A stretch of DNA of 64,000 nt from Laburnicola sp. R22_1 (GCA_014281115.1 JACONQ010000016.1:372001-436000); one strand, 5' to 3'. Counted from the stretch's first letter, positions 39,301 to 50,460 are shown. The notes: a model not told the origin generated them from the sequence alone. A program made the numbers and translations.

Positions 39301-39908
39301 GCTCTGAAGTCGAAGAAGCCAACGGCGCTGTGGCCGGTATCACTGGGCCTCCTACCTCCAGAGGTTGACCACAACCACTAAGTGGAGCAACATCAGGATA
39401 CATCGACGTCGGCGACTGCGTTCTGTCGTACTGTGGACTACGAGGCGGAGGGGTCCCCGAGAACGGCTAAGGTCAGCGAAGCCGACATGTGCATGAACCC
39501 GATACATACTGTGTTCGCCATATCATGCTCATTATAACTTGTGATTGAAGATGGCGCACTCCCTGAGGAACTTTGGTCCGAAGAATGCGAGGAACCGCGG
39601 CCAAAATTCATCGTCGGTGAAGCACCAATTCGAGGGAAATCATTGCCTGGGTACAAACTGGTATGTTCCCCAAAAAGCGCGTTTGGTCCCTCTAGTGGAT
39701 GCTGCCATGGCCAGAATGCTGGAGATACGGGGTTCTCGAGGAACAAAGCTCTGGGGGCGCTGGAATCCAGTGTCGGTTCCATATCAAAAAAGAGACAGTC
39801 TTGGTCAAAATCCCCGACGCTGCGAAGTATGAGCATTTACAAGTTCCCGCAAAGCCTTTGTTAAACTCCGGGAATGACTTACTTCTGATGCGGAGTGAAG
39901 TCAGCCAT
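36350..39908 (-). CDS. Four-C2H2-finger protein with C-terminal trypsin-like serine protease domain
   Basis: Six-exon model: 39883-39908, 39510-39819, 38881-39466, 38712-38825, 38420-38662, 36350-38352. The phases agree and give 1093 aa. The start ATG at 39908 was chosen because the 26-nt first exon joins in frame through a GTAAGT intron; ATG 39780 is a possible shorter start. Residues 1-170 are Ser/Pro-rich. Four C2H2 fingers lie at about 171-298 (C-P-E-C, C-x4-C, C-G-L-C and C-x4-C, each followed by a paired His). The protease-like domain at about 635-930 has His667 in LTVDH, Asp781 in MDWSLID and Ser888 in FQGDSGAW, so the catalytic triad looks complete. A Ser-rich tail ends the protein. 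Similar GDSG domains occur in other fungal multidomain proteins. Whether this is a DNA-binding factor, a protease or both is unknown. Confidence 0.85.
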
Positions 39909-41350
39909 CTGAGCAGATTCCCGCACACTGCAAGGTACAAAGTTGAAGAGGTCTTCCTGCTCGTATAGTGCGCCTGCGTGGACTCTATAGTACAGGATGA
40001 GGGCTTTTAAGCTGAGAATTCAAAGCCGCATACGGCCTCCGACTGGCAAAAGGCAAAGTCCAACCCGGCGATTTCAGTGACCTGAGCGTGACACTCAAAC
40101 GTGGAGGCTGTCGCCTAATAGCCCGAATAAACCCAGGGCACGTCAGATGAGCGAAAGCTGAGTTGAGAGGATGGTGGACGAGGGATGGAAGCTCGGTGAG
40201 GTTAGTCCCATGTTCATCGTGAGGCATCGACGAGGTCACATTAGGCTCCATGCACCACCAGGGCGCTGATACACCGACGAGGCTGTGTGGCCGACCCATG
40301 ATGCAGCTGGCGATACGGCGAGATCGGCGCCTAATTCGGTAACGCCCACCAAGGTAGGTGGGCGTCTCAACAATGGTTCCGGTGCCCTATGTTTGCCCTT
40401 GAGGGGTGCACTTTGCCCTACCAATGAAGATCGATGCTGCACGTCAGCGCCGTATACATATGCCTTTGCAATTGAAGGCGATTCGGGGAAATCGATACTA
40501 CGCTGAGACGAAGTCGATTTGCCCTCGGACAACGGCGTGTCGCCATGTTTTGCCATGTTTTGCCCTGCGGCCCGTCGGCTCACCCCTTTATCCATCTGTT
40601 CAGGCCAGCCAGATGTAGGATAAACGCTCCACGTAGAAGAACATCAGGATGCGTGGCAAGGCTGAGGTCAACGGAAGTTTCGAGGCTGTGGAGGACGAAC
40701 GCATCTTCCCTGTAGTCGGTCGCGAATGATGTTGGGATTTTCCAGCCACGACCGCCACAAATAAAGTGCGCGTGTGTCATGTGTCTGGAGGTTTGCTCGG
40801 TCTAGCCTTGTGGGGTCGATTTCGATTCTCGAATGGTGTATATTTAACCCATCGAGCGTCTGGGATGAAGCACGGTGAAGACTGTGAGGTATTCATTGCC
40901 GGTACAGTGTAGAAGGCATGTAGCAGTTATGTAGACGAGACAAGAGGGTCGATGTCAGAAGTAGCGTTTGCATGTAACCCGATGTCCGCGCGAAATCTGA
41001 CAATGCAGACGACAGTACTATTAAAGTTGATTTCCGTACCTCCATTGAGAGACGCCCTGGCATCTAGAGTTCCGTGCCATTGAATCCAGCATAAAGAGAG
41101 ATTGGTAAACTTGTATGAGACCAGACTGAAGACGTTGCACTTCGGCTATATTGGGGAAATAGTGATGATTGTTCATCGCTGTCAATCTGGGTCCTTCCAA
41201 ATCATCGCGTAACCCCTATGAATCGGCATTAAATCGTCGAGTCGCTATGTTTCGACCTACCACCAAGCATGGACGCCTTCTGGTCCTGCCCGTCACTCGT
41301 ATTTCCCGTGCGGGGATTGCAGTGTGCCACCCAGCATGACTGCAGAGCTT
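39909..41350. other. Intergenic region with one strong hairpin
   Basis: About 1.4 kb without a convincing gene. The open runs on both strands here are short, mutually overlapping and lack domains. A perfect 9-bp inverted repeat (ACGCCCACC, 6-nt loop, GGTGGGCGT) lies at 40342-40365. The word GCCATGTTTT is duplicated near 40540. Confidence 0.5.
40342..40365. repeat. Perfect 9-bp stem, 6-nt loop
   Basis: ACGCCCACC / AAGGTA / GGTGGGCGT. It is GC-rich and could form a hairpin or act as a dyad protein-binding site. It lies about 430 bp upstream of the start of the protease/zinc-finger gene. Confidence 0.6.
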
Positions 41351-42517
41351 TCATCTCCGCTTTGTGCTGCCTGTAGGCTTCCCCCCATTTGTTGCTTTCT
41401 TTTGGTCCTCTGTCCTCCCGCCAACCTTAGGCATATCCATACTCTTTGTGGAGGCTTTGGGCAAAAACTTCCCCACACGCTCCTGATAGACCTTATAGTC
41501 TGGATACTTGTTCGCACTGAGTAGCTCGGTGAGCCAGGTACTCGACTGGAAGAGAATCAAATAGCTAAAAGCGCCCGCGAAGCACCAATTCAGGTACGTC
41601 TCCGACTCGCAACACGACCATTGATATAGGGCCACCCAGACTGCCTGCTCGGCAGCAAAGTTGGGATGGCGTGACCACGACCATAACCCGCTAGTGTTGA
41701 AACCACGGTAAAGCTGCTCCCGGGTATAGTTGTAGCTCTTTGGTACCTTTGCCGTCTTCTTGTATTCGTCTTTGGCGCTGTGGAAGGCCCACTGCTGCTG
41801 ATCGGCAAAGAACTCGATAACGACGAGGAGGAAGATGAGTTTGGAGAATACACTGTCGTAGGTCGAGAGTTCGTTGCCGGTTATGCGTGAACTAAGGAGT
41901 AGGACGTACGTCGGGGTGGTGACGGCGAAGAGGAGGAGCTATTGTGGTGAGTGCGGAACTTTTGAGCGAGGTCGGTCGCGTGCACATACATTTTGCGCCA
42001 AAGCAATGAAGACAATATCAAAGATGAACATAGCGACGGGACCTGCGTAGTCCTTCACAGTGGCCCATCGGTAGTCCTCAGAACCAACGGTATAGCCGCC
42101 TTTACGCCAGTAATTGAACGTCAATCTAGCGCCCCACAACATGGTGACAGCCATGACATGGTCTAGCCGCTGCGTGGGAAGCCCTGACGCGTGCGCCCAT
42201 AACGCATAATGGGAGTTGTAGATGACTGGCAGTATGCTCCACAAGCGGTCGACCTGCGAGTAGTTCCTGTTGGCTTCGGCGACGATGAACACGACTGGCG
42301 TGATGAAGAGCGCGAAGCTGAGTGTCGTCACAAGCGGGTTCGTGGACAGGTAGAGTTGTTGCAGTGCCTCCAAGCTGTTGACGTTTTCGAAGATCTTCTG
42401 GGGGAGATCATAGAGCTGCGGGAGGTATGGCGCGACCGTCTTCGAGAAGTCTGCGCAGTCCGTTAGGTTCTTGACGGTAGGTAACGCTACCTCGAGCGTT
42501 GATTGTAAGCCTAGCAT
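41351..42517 (-). CDS. DUF1295 family membrane protein (steroid 5-alpha-reductase-like fold)
   Basis: Two exons, 41990-42517 and 41351-41938, with a 51-bp intron (GTATGT...TAG), encode 371 aa. Several hydrophobic segments are visible, for example around residues 60-80, 155-175, 177-192 and 205-222, so this is a polytopic membrane protein. The signature of the family lies at about 260-275: SGLWSWSRHPNF followed by AAEQ. The N-terminal part has the conserved NYSQVDRLWSILP block. DUF1295 proteins belong to the steroid oxidoreductase/isoprenylcysteine methyltransferase-like superfamily; substrates are unknown for most fungal members, so no reaction is assigned. The C-terminus is Lys-rich and soluble. 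The gene diverges from topoisomerase III across 248 bp. Confidence 0.9.
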
Positions 42518-42765
42518 TTTCGTAAGGGTAGGAGTTCGCGAACACAGGTAGCCCGCGACTTGTTGAGTATCGGACGACTTCGTGGAGAGGCGGATGATCC
42601 GATTGCCAGGAATCGCGTCATAGAACTAGGCGATCGCTCGCTTATTCACCAGGGCAAATGGACCGTGCGCTTGCGACGCGCTTTTTGTCCCGACGCGTCC
42701 TCACATGATTGCCACTCTCAATCCTCTCGCACTCCTATGGAGCGGACTCGGCTGCACTTGGAAGT
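42518..42765. promoter_or_regulatory. Divergent promoter between the DUF1295 gene and topoisomerase III
   Basis: The two start codons are only 248 bp apart in opposite directions, so both promoters must share this segment unless the leaders overlap. No TATA box is evident. Confidence 0.5.
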
Positions 42766-45010
42766 ATGGCACGAATCTTGTGCGTCGCAGAGAAGCCCTC
42801 GATAGCGAAGGCTGTGGCAAACCATCTCGCTGGCCAAGCTCGAGCTGTATGTTTATGGCTCTGCCTAACGGTTGAAGTATGGGGTTCTAATCTGCTACAG
42901 GAGAACGTCCGCGGTATACAGTGGGTCAAAAATTACAAGTTCGATTACAGCTTTCAGCGATGGGGCCAGAGCTCAGTCACATTCACTTGCGTGGCGGGCC
43001 ACATCATAGGGCAGGACTTTCCCGACCGCTATCGAAAGTGGCATTCATGTCAGCCCTCAGAACTATTTGAGGCGCCGATTGTGGCCCAGGTAGCAGAAGT
43101 AGGTCACCTTCCCACGGTACTCGCCACACAAAGCTTTGCTCAACATTCACCAGGACAAAAAGGCAGTCGCGAGCAACATTGAGTCCCAAGCTAGATACAA
43201 CAACATCCTCTTCATCTGGACGGACTGCGATCGAGAGGGCGAGCATATTGGGACCGAGATTCGGGATATTGCACTCAAATCGAACCCCAACATGCAGGTG
43301 TGGCGGGCTAGGTTCAGCAATATCGAGAGAGCGTAAGTGTTTCATATGGAGATTGATCAGCTTGGCTGACTTCTCTTGTAGACACATCATTCAGGCCGCT
43401 CGAAACCCAGTTCAGCTTGATGAGGCTCAAGCGAATGCTGTTTCTGCACGAATCGAACTGGACCTTCGCCTAGGGGCTGCCTTTACCCGCATGCAAACAT
43501 TGGCTTTACAGCCCATGATCCCCCAACAAGGAGAACAGAGGAAAGTCATCAGCTATGGATCGTGCCAATTCCCTACTCTAGGCTTCGTCGTCGACCGATA
43601 TCTACGCGTGAGGAACTTCGTCCCCGAGCCTTTTTGGTATATCCGAGTCGGTCACGAAAGAGACGGCATCAACGTCAAGTTCTCCTGGAGGAGGGGCCAT
43701 CTTTTTGACAGGATGACCGTCATCATCATCTTCGAGAGGTGCTTAACCTCGAAGCTTGCAAAAGTTACCAAGATGCAGAAGAAGCCAACGAAAAAGTGGA
43801 AACCGCTGCCTCTCACAACAGTCGAGCTTCAGAAGATGGGCAGCAGATTTCTTCGTATGAGTTCCCAGGACGTCATGAAAGCGGCTGAGGAGCTTTACAC
43901 CAAGGGCTGGATCAGCTATCCGCGTACAGAGACGGACCAGTTCGACAAGGACATGGACCTGCGCAGAATCGTTGAAAGACAACAGCAAGACAATCAATGG
44001 GGTGCATTCGCCCAAGGCTTGATGAACGGTGGCTTCAATCAGCCTCGCAGCGGCCGCAACAACGACAAGGCTCACCCTCCAATCCATCCGGTGAACTACG
44101 TAGTCCCAACACAGCTTCACGACAATGAGAGGCGCGTCTACGAGTTTGTTGTTCGCCGCTTCCTTGCTTGCTGTTCCGAAGATGCAGTGGGCGAAGCTAC
44201 GGACGTGGAGATTGACTACGGCGCCGAAATCTTTCACGTGCATGGCCTCAACGTCCTTGCGAGAAATTATCTCGAGGTCTATCCCTACGACAAGTGGGAG
44301 AGCAGTCAGAATCTGCCACAGTACACGGTGGGTGAGACGTTCGAACCGAAGGAGGTAACCATGCACGATGGACAGACAACCGCGCCGGGATATTTGACGG
44401 AACCCGAGCTCATTGCTCTCATGGATGCCAACGGAATCGGCACGGACGCTACCATGGCCGAGCACATTGCAAAGATCAAAGAGCGCGAATATGTAATCGC
44501 ACGTCCACAAGGAGGAGGTGCAAATGCCGGTGGTCCTGCGGAGCAAGGTGGTGGTAGAGGTCGGGGACGCGGGCGAGGCGGAAGGGGCGGCCGTGGAGGC
44601 GCTGCCGCGCCGAACGGGGGCAGAGGTACCGGCGGAGTGCAGGAATTCATTCCGACGACACTTGGAGTAGCGCTCATGGAGGGATACCATAACGTGGGGT
44701 TCGAGACCAGCCTCAGCAAACCGTTTCTGCGCAAAGAGGTACGAGGCCCGCAGCTGCCTACCAAGGGGTGTACGCTAACAGAGCCGGCAGATGGAAGTGC
44801 AGATGAAAGCAATCTGCGAGGGCCGCAGCACACGCAACGATGTGGTGCAGCAGAATCTAGAGCAGTACCGGGCGGTGTTTATTCGCACGCAGCAGCAGAT
44901 CAACGTGCTCAAAGCTGTAAGTGCCGCACGAATTGTTGTTGAAGAGTCACTAATGTGGCCATGTATTCCAGGCCATCCGGAAATACGTCGTCGGTGCCAA
45001 TCAAGGCTGA
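42766..45010 (+). CDS. TOP3: DNA topoisomerase III (type IA)
   Basis: Six exons: 42766-42846, 42901-43098, 43154-43332, 43382-44738, 44791-44916, 44972-45010. They encode 659 aa, near the usual size for fungal Top3. The N-terminal Toprim domain opens with VAEKPSIAKAV, whose Glu is the conserved catalytic one, and contains the acidic D-C-D-R-E-G-E metal-binding motif. The active-site tyrosine is Tyr332 in GWISYPRTET. The enzyme relaxes negatively supercoiled DNA by single-strand passage and normally acts with a RecQ helicase and Rmi1 to dissolve double Holliday junctions in the nucleus. An RG/G-rich insert of about 45 residues (528-572) lies inside the core before QEFIPTTLGVAL. The frame is intact throughout. 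The short sixth exon ends with a TGA after A-N-Q-G. Confidence 0.95.
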
Positions 45011-46156
45011 GGCATTTTGCACGCGGGCCCGAGACTGCGCAATGGTATACTACTGTGCCCGCAGCCCAGGACATGGCTTTGCCAGCCTAGTCGCGTACTG
45101 GATACACGTGGGCACAGCAGACGCCAGAGCAGGTGTCGCCATCTCGCATCACCTCGCGCTCTCGACACTGCTGCCAGGCCGGGCCCACAGCGAGCGGGGC
45201 TCCCAACACCTGTTCGAGGGGCTTCGGCGGGTTTCGCTGCGGGATGCGGTGCAGCGATGCAGCACGTGTGGTGGCGGGGGTCCGTCTTTCGTTGCTTATC
45301 TTTCCGGGCGATGCCAATTGTTAGCCGAAGCGAGGCGTGTCCTTCCGGGACTGCCCTCGACGTCTGTCATACTGCGTCGTCAGGCTGTGCGAGGCCGGAG
45401 GCCCATGGTGTACTGTTTGGGGTGCATGTTGATGTGGGTGGCATGGGAGCATCGGCTGGACACGGAGCGGGCTGTTGGCGTGCGAGGCTGTTGGCGATAT
45501 CGCAGCATCAGCGCTGCGCAGGGCCGTCGTGGGCAGCCCTGTTTCGGCGCCGAGGGCATCATGGTGGCTTGAGTGATGAGCTGAAGGTGCAGATGACCAT
45601 CATGACGCTGCCCCGTCAACTGCGGCTGCTTCTGCAAGGTCGCCCTGGTCGCTGTGCTCTGGCGCTAGTGCCGGCCAATGGGGACGTGGCCGCCCCCGTC
45701 CTGGTTGCAGGCTGTTCCGCGAGCTGCTTCCGTTATCATCTCCTGCTGCCCTGCTTCGACCAGCCTTCAACAAAGTCCTGACAACAACGCACCAGACTCG
45801 ACCAACACCGCCCACTCGCACCACTCCACGCATCCCCACGCACTCCGCCCATCTCCCTGCTTGCCGGCCACGCACCCGTCGCCTGCCCCCGATCTCCTGC
45901 ACCCGCACATCACACCGCCGATCGTTCGGAACGCCCAAGCCAGCAACCTTCTGCACGCTCGCGCTCCGCGACAAACGACAATCGCCCGCCACAAACCCTT
46001 CGCTCGCCCTACGAAACCGCCTACAGGACAGCACTCGCCGTCTTCCTGCCACCTTCCTCGCGCGCTGCTGCCCTCGGTCAGACAGTGCCTTCCCTGAGTC
46101 ATCGTGTCAGCTGCTCCTGCCTCCCGATCCAAACCCGCTTCCAACCGACCGGCGCC
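45011..46156. other. Intergenic region, leader of the Stb3-type gene
   Basis: GC-rich, about 1.1 kb. It becomes strongly C-rich from about 45780 onward, as expected for a fungal promoter and 5' leader. Long open runs at 44955-45781 and on the opposite strand come from high GC content. They overlap the last topoisomerase exon or each other, and none shows a domain. Confidence 0.5.
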
Positions 46157-47296
46157 ATGGCTGCTGTCGCATCCTCCAAGCCAGTCTCCAACATCGCCGT
46201 CGCCTTCGCCAAGGCCGGTTCTGCGAACATTCCCATACCATGCGATGGCGGACACGTCTCCGCCATGCCGACGCCCCCGAGCTCCATATCGCCAACCTTG
46301 CCGGCACACAAAGGCCGGCCTGGCATGCCGGGCGCTGTGAGGGCCCGCTCGCCGCTGTCTGCGGACATGGACATCGACCTCCAGGACGCCCTCGAGCACG
46401 CTGCGGCTCAAGACCTGCCTGCACCTGCCCTTTCCAAGGAGGCGCTCGCAGGCCTGGACGCGACGCGACAGATAACGGCAATGATGCTCGCGAAGCATCA
46501 TCTGCCTGGCATCATACTGGGCCACGGCGCCATGCCCATCCGCGAGATGATGGCCCATCTCACGCACTCGGTCCCAGGCTTCTCTGGACTTCCGCCTTCG
46601 AAGGCACGAAGGCTAGTCGTCGCCGCGCTGGAACATCGCGCTGGCGGGGGACTGCACGGCGAGGTCAAGTTTGAGAAGGTTGGCTGGGGCCGTTGGAGCG
46701 TGGCAGGGCACGGGCACTCGTCGCAGACGAACCGGGGCGTCCCCATCGGGGCACGCGGCACGTCTCACAATGGCATGACTCCACCTGCTAGCCTGGATGG
46801 CCAGCGTGGCCTTCACATCCCCAAAAACATGCGCCACGGGCGCGACGGCTACTCTGGGAGCTGGGCTGCCGGTTCCCCGGACAGCCGAGACGAAGAGATG
46901 GCCGACCGCATGTCCTTGGACGGCTCCGAGGACAGCGAGTCTGACACGTCGGACATGGATCTGGAAAACGACATGGACGACGAGACGGACGAAGAGGACT
47001 GGTCCGCCATGGGACCGGAGGCTCTTCGGCAGAAGAAGCAACCTGCTCGTCCGGTTTACCGCGACTACAACTACCTTTCTCGAGCATCGGGCGCCCGCTT
47101 CCGCTCGGCGTCGGCACAATCTGTGCCACTTTCGCATGCCGCGAGGACTTCTACTCCGGCTTTTAATTCTTGCTCTTACACTGCATCCCGTGGAAACACG
47201 GGCACTCTTCCTGCATCGAACGGCGTTATGGGATCTCGAGGCCAGCTCGCCGAGCGCGAGGCCGTTGAGGCATTGATTGCTATGGGCTCTATGTAG
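46157..47296 (+). CDS. Stb3-type Sin3-binding transcriptional regulator
   Basis: Single exon, 379 aa. The ATG at 46157 in GCCATGG context is preferred over an in-frame upstream ATG at 46085. The Stb3 domain spans about 102-181: an Ile/Met-rich helix, the VPGF-x-x-LPPSKARRLVVAALE block, and the V-K-F-E-K-V-G-W-G-R-W signature. In yeast, Stb3 binds ribosomal RNA processing element (RRPE) DNA motifs and recruits the Sin3 deacetylase complex to ribosome biogenesis genes under TOR/nutrient control; a similar role here is inference. A strongly acidic segment follows at about 246-286, then a Ser/Arg-rich tail. The N-terminus is Pro/Ala-rich and probably disordered. There are no introns, unlike most neighbours. 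Confidence 0.88.
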   Translation: MAAVASSKPVSNIAVAFAKAGSANIPIPCDGGHVSAMPTPPSSISPTLPAHKGRPGMPGAVRARSPLSADMDIDLQDALEHAAAQDLPAPALSKEALAGLDATRQITAMMLAKHHLPGIILGHGAMPIREMMAHLTHSVPGFSGLPPSKARRLVVAALEHRAGGGLHGEVKFEKVGWGRWSVAGHGHSSQTNRGVPIGARGTSHNGMTPPASLDGQRGLHIPKNMRHGRDGYSGSWAAGSPDSRDEEMADRMSLDGSEDSESDTSDMDLENDMDDETDEEDWSAMGPEALRQKKQPARPVYRDYNYLSRASGARFRSASAQSVPLSHAARTSTPAFNSCSYTASRGNTGTLPASNGVMGSRGQLAEREAVEALIAMGSM

Positions 47297-48372
47297 CCCG
47301 CACGACATTACATTTGGAACGGCGTTTGTACTTGATATTGCTGGGAGGCCGCGGGAAGGCCGACAAGGCGCCTGATAGCTTCGTTCAACATTTGATGTTA
47401 TCAGCGGACGCGGGCATGGAAAGTATTTCGCTTTTTGGGAGGTTTCTCTGTTTTCTCTTTTTTGGTTCTTGGTTCTTGGTCTTGGTCTTTTGGCATACCC
47501 CCTCATACCGTTGCTTTGAGAAGATCCGTCAAGTGCTGATGCGATCCACTTTTGGGTTCTTACTGGGTCTTTTCACCGTCTTCGTTGGTTTTTTGCACAT
47601 ATGATATTTTTAACTTGGAGGGTTTTTCTGGAGAGGATGTTGGGTGTGGCATTGGATGAGTGGCGGAGATGGCTGCATTGTGGGCGTCTGTCTGCACGAG
47701 CGTGGTTGGTTGGACGAGTACTCTTTGTGCCCGGTCTATGTATGTTACTAGCTGGGTACGAGTGCGGGTGCGGAAGACGGACAGGACACTTGCTCGGTTC
47801 GGTGGTTAGACAGACATTCTTTTGGCTGCTGGCTTTTTTGCTTTTTTTCCCGAGGCGCAAGCTTGCTTCTCCGGTTTTTTTGTTGTATATACATTTTTTT
47901 GGACAGGCAGAGACGCAAACACAGACAGACAGACAGATGGATGGAATCTACTCTCTGGTACACACACACGCACACAGTTAAGGTCAGGTACTTATTGCTA
48001 GTCGGTGAGCGGGCTTTTTTTTTTTTGGAAGGGCTGCGGGACAGCAGTATGAGGAGGGGGGGATTTTTCAGAAAGTAGCTGGTATTTAATTAATTACTAT
48101 GTGTGCGGCGGATGAATGGGGCGCCTGCGTGTCTTTGTCTTGCTGTCGGGCGTTTTGTTTCTTGGATAACTTTGTGTTTTTTTTTGCATGTGTTGTGAAG
48201 GGTGTGAAGGAAGGGTGTATGGTATGGTATGGACTGTGGGGTGGTGAAAGTGGGATGTATCTATCGAAGCTTGCTAATTGGCTAGGTAGGCTGGCTAGCT
48301 GGGTAGTCGGCGCTCGTAGGTGGGATTCGCTTTCGTTGGTCGAGCTGGTGGGAAGGTGAGAGGATCTGAAAT

Positions 48373-48412
48373 GGGGACGGGAACGGGGACGGGGACGGGG
48401 ACGGGGACGGGG
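48373..48412. repeat. (GGGGAC)n microsatellite
   Basis: About six to seven units of a hexanucleotide, with one GGGAAC variant. It is G-rich on one strand and could in principle form a G-quadruplex. Confidence 0.85.
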
Positions 48413-48942
48413 TATGTCCTAGTGTTGTTGGATAGATAGAGGAGAGACTAGGTCTGCCACGCGGAGGGTGCGGTGCGGTGTGGTGTGGTGTGGTGTGGTA
48501 TATAGTAGGGAGGTTTTGCCCTTGTCCCTGTCTGTCTGTCTGTATACACTATATACTGTAGAGTGTAGTACTAATAGTATGCCACGTAGCGCACTCACTC
48601 ACGGGTTGGTTTGGGGTATGTTTGCTGAGGGTAAGGGGATGAGGTAGGGTATTATGGGGAGGGAGGGAGGGAGGGAGGGGTGAGTGCATAGGTAGATAGG
48701 TAGATAGGTAGGTAGGTATCGATTCGTAGGCTTTGCGCATGGGTATATACGTGGACTTGGCTGTGCGGAGCGGGAGGGTGGAGGGACTGCGGATAGCTGG
48801 GTTGACATGTTTGGATTGGGGATATATGTATATCTATATGTGTATGTGTTTGATCGATGTACGTGAGGTGAGGTAGCGTGGGAGGTTTGGGGAGTTGGGA
48901 GGTGGCTGGGATAGTTGGTTAGTTGGCTAGTTATGTGGTTTG

Positions 48943-48979
48943 TAGAGCAGAGCAGAGCAGAGCAGAGCAGAGCAGAGCT
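48943..48979. repeat. (AGAGC)n microsatellite
   Basis: About seven units of the pentanucleotide in tandem. Confidence 0.85.
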
Positions 48980-50318
48980 AGGTAAATGTCGCGCTTACTT
49001 GTCGCTCGCTCGCATGATGGCCATGTCTGGAGTTTTTGTGGGATGGCTGGGTAGTGAGTGGTTGCGGATTTGCAGGTTGGTTAGCTAGCGGGGAAGTAAG
49101 AGTATGGTGGAGTAGTAGCTTCAAGATGAAGGGCTTTCTGTTACGTGTCAAAGGAAATGAGATAGAGACAAGGGGAGAGCTGAATTTGGGAGGAAATAAA
49201 CATGCTTGACAGGCAGAGTACTTTGTGAGAGGCTGGACGAGGTGAGTTGTAGATATGTTATGTTTACGGGCAGGGTTGGTTCGTACCTAAGGTACAAAGG
49301 TGTTGCGGCGCTTGCGTGTAATACTAGAGGTATATGCGTGCGGGTATGTGGGTGGTAAGGACGGTGGTTGTCATTGTGGTGGTCATGAGATGAGACGATG
49401 GAATGGTATCTTCGGTATGGCAGGCACCAAATCAGGCCAGGTCGGGCCAGGCGAAGCAGTCCTGTGATGGTACCTCCGGAAGAAACATGCACGGGCGGAG
49501 ATATTGCCGTGCCGTGTCGTGCCGTGCCGTGTTGTTGGCGACGAAAGCGTGCGTGTATCGAAACGCATACAGTGCATGCAACTGCTGGGTAGATATCGAA
49601 ACCAGTATGCAATATGCACCTACAACATCCGCATCTAGCAGTGCATAGATAATATAAATTAAACCATACTACTCCATGCATACGCAAAGAGATATACTCC
49701 CTCTAACATGCTCTACAAGTTCCAAAAACATGCTCATCTTGTCGTCCCAACACAAAATCACTCCCTCCTTCGTCTCAAGTCAATCGTTATGTCACCATCC
49801 CCCTCAGCTGGCCATCCCCACCATCCCCCTCCCTACCTTCTCGCTCAAGCAAGCAAGCTATGCTTCCTTTTTCCGCCTCCACACCCCTCATCCCCCACTG
49901 CCCATGTTCCAATAACCCAGTATCGATACGGAAGTAGGCAAGATGGATACACCACGCGCACACCACCCACCCTCGCCCCATCCCTAATTGAGCAAATTCC
50001 GTGGGATCGCCGTCGCCAATCGCGACGCGCAGCTGGGTAGCTCACTGCTCACTGCTCATGACATGACTACCTTGTATGACTAGGAGTATCCTCACTCATC
50101 ATCAGCCAGCTAGCTAGCCAGCTCGTACTGTGAACACGCCCTCCACGAGCGAGTAACGGCTACCGGCACGCCCCCGATCCGGCCTGGCTGCTTTTGGTCC
50201 ATCCATCCAGTCGCTCGCTCCACCACGCACGCACGCACGCCGCGCCACCTACATACGCCGCGGCCGCCCCCGTCGCCGCGGTACCCTATCTCCGCCGCAT
50301 GAGCTGCCCAGCGGCAAA

Positions 50319-50326
50319 GATAAAAG
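50319..50326 (+). promoter_or_regulatory. TATA-like element upstream of the metallothionein gene
   Basis: GATAAAAG, about 135 bp before the start codon, followed by the CA/CT-rich leader typical of strongly expressed fungal genes. This is a weak match. Confidence 0.3.
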
Positions 50327-50460
50327 ACCCCACTACCCCTCCTTCCTCGCCCGCTTCTTTCTCTCACCTCAGTCACAACCAACACAACGCAACTGAACAC
50401 CTGCCACAACCTTTTTCCAGCTACACAACAAACCCCTTCTTTCGAATCCCATCCATCACC

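Larger units (their letters stand above)
47297..50460. other. Microsatellite-rich intergenic region upstream of the metallothionein gene
   Basis: About 3.2 kb without a supported gene. It holds many short tandem arrays: GGGGAC (48373-48412), GTGTG/GGTGT (48470-48499), GGGA (48656-48680), TAGG/TAGA (48690-48718), AGAGC (48943-48979) and GCCGT (49506-49531), plus T-rich runs near 47880-48190. The first few hundred bases are probably the 3' UTR of the Stb3-type gene; the last few hundred are C-rich promoter and leader of the metallothionein gene. Open runs on both strands, such as 49148-49687 (minus), are repeat-derived. Confidence 0.6.

Noticed and set aside
39541..40780. Small runs on both strands upstream of the protease/zinc-finger gene
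   Set aside because: Mutually overlapping, no recognisable families; those at 39541-39968 are antisense to its first exons.
44955..46097. Long plus-strand runs (205, 254 and 139 codons) and minus-strand counterparts after topoisomerase III
   Set aside because: High GC lowers stop frequency. The first two overlap the last topoisomerase exon or each other, and composition is Ala/Arg/Pro-skewed without domains.
45767..47506. Minus-strand runs of 266 and 297 codons antisense to the Stb3-type gene
   Set aside because: They lie opposite a conserved Stb3 domain and show the Arg-rich composition typical of antisense frames.
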